Shown here: one piece after another, positions 53,101-62,100 of the stretch
Layout of the letters: each line of letters starts with the position of its first letter
How positions within the stretch are numbered: position 1 is the first letter of the stretch
Source of the DNA: Lycium barbarum
Lineage: Eukaryota > Streptophyta > Magnoliopsida > Solanales > Solanaceae
NCBI RefSeq assembly: GCF_019175385.1
Contig: NC_083342.1
Coordinates: 115,754,376 to 115,818,375, forward strand
Reading direction: 5' to 3'
Length of the DNA: 64,000 nucleotides
The notes under the pieces: model-generated
Seen by the model: the letters and a program-made list of their open reading frames with translations, nothing else
What the model was told of the DNA's origin: nothing
Databases searched by the model: none
Made by a program: the position numbers and the translations under genes

Positions 53101-56100
53101 AATGTTTGGGGGTTGTGTTGAGAAGTTTCTAGGACTATTGAGAATGTAAAATGCTGAAAAAATGGAGTTAATGGGGTATTTATACCCCTCATAAGTCGGT
53201 TCCACCCCACCCTCTCAAGTGGGACCCGCGGAAGCCATTTGACAGCTTGGAGTCTTTATCTTAAAATGGCCATAACTCTTGATCCCGATATCGTATGAGG
53301 GCCCACGACCTATGGTTGGAAAGCTATTTCAATTATCTACAACTTTCATTTTTGGTGTGTTTCCAAATTCCAAACTTATAATAGCGTTTTGGCCCCTCCA
53401 AGTCAGATCATCCGAAAACGTATCCTTAAACCATCTTTTTGGAGGGCTTATGCACATATTCGGCTTAAGGATCCTTCTTAAGACTTGCTCAACTTCTCAT
53501 GTACTACTCATATCACTTTTCATATGTCCTTTATAAAACTCCGACATGTGGGCCCCACCTTATCTTACGGTTACGAGGGTTATTCATCAAGTAACGTGTT
53601 AACTAATTTACTCCATACGGTCTCCAAATGTCATATATATATATATATATTCTTATACTCAGATCATATAATCTTCATCCCTGATCCTTGCATAACTTTG
53701 CTCTCTCTTGAGCTCATACTAAGCCGTCTACAGTCTTGGTAACATGAAATTTTTCAGGGTGTAACATCCCTCCCCCCTTAGAAACATTCGTCCTCGAATG
53801 TTTAAACTAATCTTGTACTCTGTCCCTGATCCCATTCTCTGGTACATCCCCTTATCGAGTCATTCTTCCCGTTAACATATCGCATTTAATCGTACCATCG
53901 CCATAACAGGTCTCCATTGGTTATTTACTCGCTCTTTCATACGCTTACTTCTGTCCTTCCCAAAATCTTGCCGTCCATTCCCTGACTTTTAACCTGTTCA
54001 AATCCCCTCATACCCTTCATAGCCTTCTACTGAATTTACTAACATCATAGGTTTACAAACCTTTGTCTGCTCTTGTAGCTAATTTCTTTGCTCTTGAAAC
54101 TCATAAGTCGGAAAACCTGCTTCTGAAGAAATCACTAACATACCTGGATACCGAACCACGGTGCTTCTGGCCTCTTAACTGAGGTCTGAACCAATTATGA
54201 CCTCATATACCTCAATAGCTCATATCTTCCTCATTTTTACCTTACTGACCTTTAAATCTCATAACTTGCCTCTTGATGCTCTCGTAACCCTCGCAAGGAT
54301 CAGGGATGAAGATTATATGATCTGAGTATAAGAATATATATATATGACATTTGGAGACCGTATGGAGTAAATCAGTTAACATGTTACTTGATGAACAGCC
54401 CTCGTAACCGTAAGATAAGATGGGGCCCACATGTCGGAGTTTTATAAAGGACATATGAAAAGTGATATGAGTAGTACATGGGAAGTTGAGCAAGTCTTAA
54501 GATAGGACCCTTAAGCCGAATATATGCATGAGCCCTCCAAAAAGATGGTTTAAGGATACGTTTTCGGATGATCTGACTTGGAGGGGCCAAAACGCTATTA
54601 TAAGTTTGGAATTTGAAAACACACCAAAAATGAAAGTTGTAGATAATTGAAATAACTTTCCAACCATATCGTGAGCCCTCATACGATATCGGGATCAAGA
54701 GTTATGGTCATTTTAAGATAAAGACTCCAAGCTGCCAAATGGCTTCCGCGGGTCCCACTTTAGAGGGTCGGTGAAACCGACTTATGACGGGTATAAATAC
54801 CCCATTAACTCCATTTTTTCAGCATTTTACATTCTCAATAGTCCTAGAAACTTGTCAACACAAACCCCAAACATTTATAGCCCATTAAATCAAGAATTTA
54901 ACAAGATTACACCAAACTAGTCCATAAAAGGTGATTGTTCTTGCTTCTACTTGATGTTGTGGTAAGTTTGGTCTTGAAGAAAGTTGGTGTGGCTGAATTT
55001 ATTCAATTTGAAGGTATGTTCTTCATCCTATCTCTTATGTTAAGTTGATTTGAAGGTTTAGCAAGTCTTAAAAGTGAAAATAGTTATGGAGGAAAGGTCA
55101 TAAAGTGTCGTTATATTGGCGTCGTGGGTTCATTGGACATATATTTATACATGATATTGCGTTCATATCTAGCCTTAGTCTTTATTTTGTCATTCGAGAC
55201 ATAGAGAACACAAGTTATAAGTTGGTTCGCTCGGTTTCCGTAAGGTGCCGGGTGCCAATCACGCCTTACCAAGGGTGGGGTGTGACAATCCACTCCATCC
55301 ACCTTTCACTAAATCTTATTTTCTTGAGCATGTCAATGAGATAGGATAGTTTACTTGATCTAAAGTTTTTTCAATGTCCAACTTGCAAAGGATACCTGCC
55401 CCTAACTTTCAGTTTCCAATCAAGCACCTCATTGGTAAATTAGTAATATATCAATGATTTGCCTATTCTTAATGAAGCATTTTGATTTCCGAAAATCAGC
55501 TTCCCAATTACTTTCTTGAGTTTCTCTACTAAATGTCTGGCATAAACCTCATATTCACTACCAATAAGACTAGGTGGTCTTACGACACGAGCTGACAACA
55601 GCCATGCACCACCTGTATCAGCCTTCCCGAACACCCCTCTCTTTTAAAAGATTCGCGGAAACCTTCTGCTCATAGCCACATATTCACAAACTTGAAATAA
55701 GAAGAATTGGTTTTCTATTCCTCGCTTTCCTAGACCTGTGATCTAAAATGGTATTAGGTTAGTGCTAATTGTTTCCTCTAAAGTTATCATTCCATTCCGA
55801 CAAAGTTAAGAATCTACAAGTTCTTGAGGCTTGGATAGAGTCTTCACCCCTAAAACAAGTATAAAAAGCGCTCTAAAGTGAAAGATCAAGGATGCCCAAA
55901 TCTGAATCCATCTCTAAGAAAGCCTCCATGCCTTTGGATCTTCTTACACAATTATAATATTAATTTGCAAACCTGCAAACATTGAAGTCACCCCTACACC
56001 CAGTGCTTATTCCACACCTCCTTGATTATTGCAAGTTCATCATAATTATTCCTCTACAAATTGCTAGAGGCCCACGCATGTGTGTGAAACACTCCAACAT

Positions 56101-59100
56101 ACGTGAGAGTGAGTTTGTACCTTGCTACCTTGCTGAGTCCCAAAACAAGTCCACGGTCTTTAGTCCCATAGAAACATGATACCACCACTGCTACCCTCAT
56201 GGTTTGAGCTAACCCGGCCAGCTCAACATTTATCCCAAATTTGATGGGAGACCACTCTTCAGTTTTAGTCACTTGCAGGCAATAGCATTCAACTTTCCAG
56301 TTTCCAACTAGAGACTTTTGAGTGTCCCATTATTGGTGTAGTTTAACCTTGCATGGTCCAACTTAAAAATTTTAGCTTCATCGCAAGAAGAAATTTATAG
56401 TACCTACTTTTTCATGCTTGTCCCGACCATCTAATTAATCCCACAAATCAGATTATAAAGTTCGCGCTCTTGTTTGCTTTTGCTCGTTTTCATAGCTTTG
56501 CCATTTGACTTTTGTTCTTGTAATTACAGTTGTCACCTCTGCTCCATTCTCTAAATTATACAAAGTTCCTCATGTTTGAACCCTGCAACAATCGGCACCC
56601 AAAAACATAACATTTCAGTGCCTCATAAACAGTTGTTTGTGCACCCATTCCGAGTTGGAACCTTCCTATACCATGGAAGGGGGAGCGAGTCGCAAAGAAA
56701 CTGAGAAAAAATCATTGTCAGAGCTACATACCAGTGGTGGCTCTGGCATAGACGATCAGATTTAGCCTTGCAACTGGTCCCGCTTCATCATTTTTTTCAG
56801 CCTCAACTAGCCTTCTATGCCAGTAAAGGTGCCAATAGGTGAGTTGAGAACCACCAGATCATTAACTATAAGAACAAGAATTGGCTCATGCTCTATGGCT
56901 TTAAACATGTTGGTATAAGGAACTCAAATAGGCCCAATAGCCCTCCACTACAAATTTACCTTGTCTCCTCTTTTGGGCCTTACCTTTTAGGCCTTTTGAA
57001 TAATAATCCTGATCCAATATTTTACCTAATATAGTTTATTAACAGCAGCCACCGGGGGAACGTCCTTCAAGCTTCCACATGTGGGAGCTTTTAAATTAAA
57101 GCTCTCAACGTGGGCTTCCACTTTCGTGCGCTTTGGTTGTCTCGAGGGGCCAGGGTTGCCAATCACCCCTTTCAAATTGATGTTGGCGTCCTAACTACTT
57201 CCAACCAACCTGATCTCACATAAACATCTGCTAGACTGAAAATTTTTAAATTACAACCACCTACCTCCAGATCAATGTTCATCAGAGGCTTCACTTCAGA
57301 GTATTTTACGCATATACGAGCCCAGTAAAGATGCAACATGTGTCGTGTATCTTGATCAACGCCTCTGATATGGCCCCACATAAATCACCTATGGTGCAAA
57401 AAGGTATATGATCGTCCAACCGTGAATAGGAATACCAAAGGCTTTAATCCAACATCACTCTATTTTCCAGTATGTCATCTCCGATCCAACCATTCAAGGG
57501 ATAGCCTTCCGTTCCTAAACCAATCCCCTGCTTTCACTTGTACTGCTTCTTGCCTCTAAGGAAGTTCGAATAAGAATTTGTTGTGATTGAGAAGGGTTAC
57601 CTTGAGACCAGCACTGATTTTCTAAAGAACCGTTTCTGAATCACCTTCGAGATAAGGCTGATGTTGAAGGGATCACTGAAGCAACCTATCAGGCACGTTG
57701 AGAGGAATTGGGAACTTCCGTTTTCTGCTTAAAGGTTGTCTTGTTAGAAAACCACATTAGTTGCATGACTTAAACTGTCTGGCAATTGATGAATTCTTAC
57801 CGCATCTAACATATGATTTAGCCCCATGTTTCAAAAGATTGTATCTCTAACTAGAGGGTTTATCCAATAAGCATAGAATCTTGTGGGAGCCTTCAGATCT
57901 TTTTACCCACCCCCACCCCCCACCCCCAATTTTTACTGCTGTTGTTTACTCTTATCTTTTTGTTGGTAATTTATCTTTTTAATAGTAAAATTGAGCCTAT
58001 ATTAATGCAATTTGGTAGTTTTTTAAGTTTTTAATCTTACTAGGGTGTTACAACTTGCAGCTTAATTCGTAACATATGGTATGTTGTATCTTTTGCTTCT
58101 TATTCTAGGGTTTTATCATATTTTCATTTTTCTTTCATGTTCAGGCTTATTTATTTGTTTAATAAGTAGCAGTTTAACTTCAAATGATTAAAGTACACAG
58201 CACGACATAGGGGGCAGTTAAAAATACCAGCCATGCTACTGCTGTTTCAAAAGCCCTGTGAACAATTGCTGTCAAGCACTGAGAGACGGCTTGCGTGAGA
58301 CCAGGACTTTTCAAGTATTCGAAGGCACAGCTGAAGGCACTTCTAGAAGCTGTTGAACTAGGGCCTACATTGAGGATCCCACCATTACTACTAAATCGAA
58401 TGATCTCCAGAAATGCTACTGCAAGTAGATAAGTTGACTTGACACCTGTAGAGGCCAAATAAAAAGTATCTATGAGGCCTGGAAATATTTCAATCATCAT
58501 TTGCACCCTAAGCAACAAATATCTCCTTAACAATTAAAATCATTAAGAAGATTTTCTTCTCAAACTGAACACGACAAAAGAACAACAAACCCGAAATTGT
58601 GCTCATTGCTGAAACTTCCATGCGCCCTCCTAAAGCAGCACAAAGAGCAGTTCTTTGGCTAACCGCAGCTTTCTCATTGCCACTACCACGCCGACTACCT
58701 GGGTTATGAAGAGCATTAAGTTCCAACTCATCTTCAAGCCATTTCACGGAGCTCACGACCTGGTAAACAGCAAATCTTAGACCCTTGTATAAAATATTCA
58801 GTTAAACAAATTAAATTGTTTCATGAAACGAGAACTATTACATGATTCAAGACGATAATGAATCACACACTGATGGACCTGCTAATATTAAAGTTATGAT
58901 TTGAGTAGGATAAACCATACTCCCTTGAAATAGGTAGCAAGAACAACTAATATAATCATTCTAGTCTCTTTCTTCTCCACTTTTCACATCCCACCCTTTT
59001 TCAGATTACTGAGACCAATGAGAATATCAACATGTGGGATAAGTAGGTACCTTCTGACATGCGACATCCATATTTCGATTTGGAAATAAAGATGCACCAA

Positions 59101-62100
59101 TAGCTCAGTTCTTGCCAGTTGATCAACATGACCAAAAACAAATAAGTCTAAACTGCTTATGTCACCAAATTCTGATTTCTGGCAAGGTGATCAATGCAGT
59201 AAGCAACGCAAGCCCAATGAATTATTCAAGCAAAAGCACAGTTATACCTTTCTTGAGAAACAATAAACATGAAAATGACATGTGACTTTCCTTTCTTTAA
59301 GATTTATATCATCTTCACTAAATTGTTCTATACTTCACCATTTGGGAACTCTACTCCAGAGTGAGACTACTAACATATGCACGACTAGCCTGGGAACCCC
59401 TGCAATATTTTACATCAAACAAAAGAGACAGCCATATCGGTAACTTCCGTTATGAGAGGTTGAGAACTTGAAGAACATAATTCACAAGACATGCTCGTAT
59501 AAACTCGAATATGAGGATTAGGAAAGCCTGTGATAAACCCAGATGGTATCCCTATAGAGGTTTGGAAGTGCCTCGGGAAAGCTCGAATACCATGACAAGC
59601 CAAGTTATTCAATGTTATATTAAGAAGTGAAAAGATGCCAAACAAGTGGACTAGAGTACCTTGGTTATGAGTATAAAACAAACGAAATAGTCAAAGTTGT
59701 GTGAACTATCTTGGCATAAACTATGAGTCATGAAAAGAATGATGGAGTGTGCACTTAGAAAACCTTTAATTTGCCTAAATTAGATAATTATTTATTAATA
59801 TTGGAATGAAATGATCCCAAAATTTCAAAATGGATATAGAGAATTAAATAGATGACCTCAACTAGCTTTGGATAGATGTTGTTCACGGTGTTCTGAAGGA
59901 GTTCTTTTCCAAAATGAACCTCTTCTGAATTCTAATGTAGGGGTAAGGTTTGCGTACACCCCAACCTCCCCAGACCCCAATTGTGGGACTATACTGGGTA
60001 AATTGTTGTTATTGTTGTTGAACCTCTTCTTAATCAGGGAGGACGGAGTAAAAAGGCAAAATATTAGAGCTATATGAGCAAGAGGAATAGAAAACCACTA
60101 AACTACTAAGTTGGGATGAGATTTCACAAAGTGCCACACATGACATAAGAATGCACCTACAGGTGCAACATCTTAAACTATTTTCCGATGCCTTTCTCAA
60201 GATTGACCTACAATAGTTGCAAAAAGGGGCAGCAATTTCAACAAAAGAACAGAGCATTATAGGAGAAGATGATCACAAAGTTTGCTCAGAGGCTGAACTT
60301 CTAAATCAGAACTAAACTTACAAGTGGTGGGGTTCCTTGAGAAATGCGTTGGACAGCGGAGGACCAATCAGCACTCCACATGTATGGACCACTCACTGCT
60401 TGAAGTGCAATCATGCTGCCAACACTGTTTAGAGTAGTCGATACTGACTTTGTCATGGTATGTTGGCTCTGTAATGGAGGAGCTAACCCAAAGAGAGCAA
60501 TATAGAACCACAGGTTTCGGAACAACTTCAAGAGTGAAGGTTCAACATCTCCAGAAGGATCGAAATCTGAACATATCTCAGCCACGGAAGGAAGGAGAGG
60601 ACCAAGAAAATCAGCTCCACTCCTGCAAAATACATTGTCCCTGAGAAACAGTCCAGTAAAGCACATTCTCAGCCAACATTAGGAAGACCTACTTTCCACT
60701 TTTTGACTCTGCAGCCAAGCCCACATCTGAGCACAAGGATAGCAAGCGTTGACGGTAGTCTGTACGCAACTTAGGAGTAGTCAAGTGTCTGGCAATCAGA
60801 AGAAATCCTGCTGGAAGTGTCTAGAATGCGATTGAACATGTGAGAAGTAGACCAATAGCAAGATTATCAGGGATAAGCAAATGCTATAATATGATAAAAG
60901 CAGCATGTGCGCACCTCAACGCGTTCTGTTCTGGCCTCTGGAGCTGTGGTCTTACTTTCAGCTGAGCCAACAGCAGCAAGCTTACTTAAGTAACTCCTTG
61001 TCATCAGAACAACAGCTTCACGATAGGACTTCTCAAAACCTAAACTTGCCATGCGAGCAACAGCGTCAAGAAGCTGCAGCAGCTCAACAAAAACAGGTTG
61101 AGAGGCTCAGAAAGTAGTTCAATAGCTCAGTTCATGGAGTAAAGGCTTTCAAAACTTGAACAAATAAAGCAGAGATACAAGTGGACTATGTTTGTGATGA
61201 AAAGGGAGCTTCATACTCGGAGTCTCAACAAGCCTGGTATCGATGCATCACGCTCCTCTAAGCTTTCAATGAATTTCGGCAATATCATATCCACAACTTC
61301 AGGCCTCTTAACTGAAGAATTTAGATCAGCTAGTAACCTTATAACGTTCAACTGCAGGGAAGGAACTGCCTGCTTCTCCTTATCTACCTGGAAATGTGGG
61401 CATTTGCAGATAACATTAACAAAAAGGAGATTAATAAAGAAACACTACAAGGATTTAGCAATATGTCCCCGAGAAAGACGGAAACACATATAAGCCTCTT
61501 AGGTAGTTGTAACCATATTCTATGAGATTCCCTCACTTTGGTCTGTAGAATATTTCATGAATATAAAGCAGTTGAAAAAGAGATGATACTTAGCAAATAT
61601 TTTTGAGTGTTAAGGGAATAAATATATAAGCATCTACTTTGTCACAGCCAATCAGAAAGATGCTTGTCTACTGGCACAAGTATGCATTTGCTCATCAAGC
61701 AGTGGATTTCGAACCTCTACTTGCAGAAACTCAGATATTCCAAACCTCTACTCGAGCTATAGGTTTTTTCAAAAACTTACTTGAGCTATAGGCTTTGCGA
61801 CCTGCAAAGCTGGATAAGAAGCAAAACTTCAATGTACATGGATGCATATATGCTATCGCATTATTAGATTCTGTTTTCATCTGAAAATGTCAAGACAAAG
61901 ACCAAAAGATTTTCTCAAGTCTAAGGACAACTAACTTCAACATTTTTTCTTGATAAGTACACTAAGATCTCATTTGTTTTATTAAGATTAGGCTTAATAA
62001 TTAAACTCCCTGAGGTTGTACCCAAATTCCCCTACACACACCTTGACCACGGGGAACCTTTTAGACACCAAACACAGCCGTTGTCAGTCCCTTGATACTT

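Larger units (their letters stand above)
50200..57900 (-). mobile_element. L1-type LINE, decayed, with two nested insertions
   Basis: Minus-strand remains in order: ORF1 DUF4283-like part (57380-57175, [15 protein letters not shown]), a decayed endonuclease zone (about 57000-55900), RT start (55640-55440, with [20 protein letters not shown]), RT middle (52760-52310, with [14 protein letters not shown] and [15 protein letters not shown]), thumb and connection (51900-51400, with [17 protein letters not shown]) and a C-terminal finger (51290-51210, [14 protein letters not shown]) that continues at 50622 as [14 protein letters not shown]. The 3' tail is near 50200 (ATAAAAAA). Both insertions, 52690-55287 and 50630-51202, break this frame cleanly. 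Many stops; not active. The outer ends are approximate. Confidence 0.75.
49923..58227. other. PI4KA intron of 8.3 kb occupied by a LINE and nested elements
   Basis: Between exons 58445-58228 and 49922-49764. Nearly all of it is the minus-strand LINE (about 50200-57900) with two insertions, listed separately. No PI4KA exon lies inside; the residues on either side join in the family order (AVAWL to EDRMS). Confidence 0.85.

Noticed and set aside
58446..58533. Apparent extension of the PI4KA exon upstream of 58445 ([17 protein letters not shown])
   Set aside because: Joining at the AG near 58506 gives a stop in frame; the acceptor before 58445 joins GVKSTYLL in phase as in other plants.
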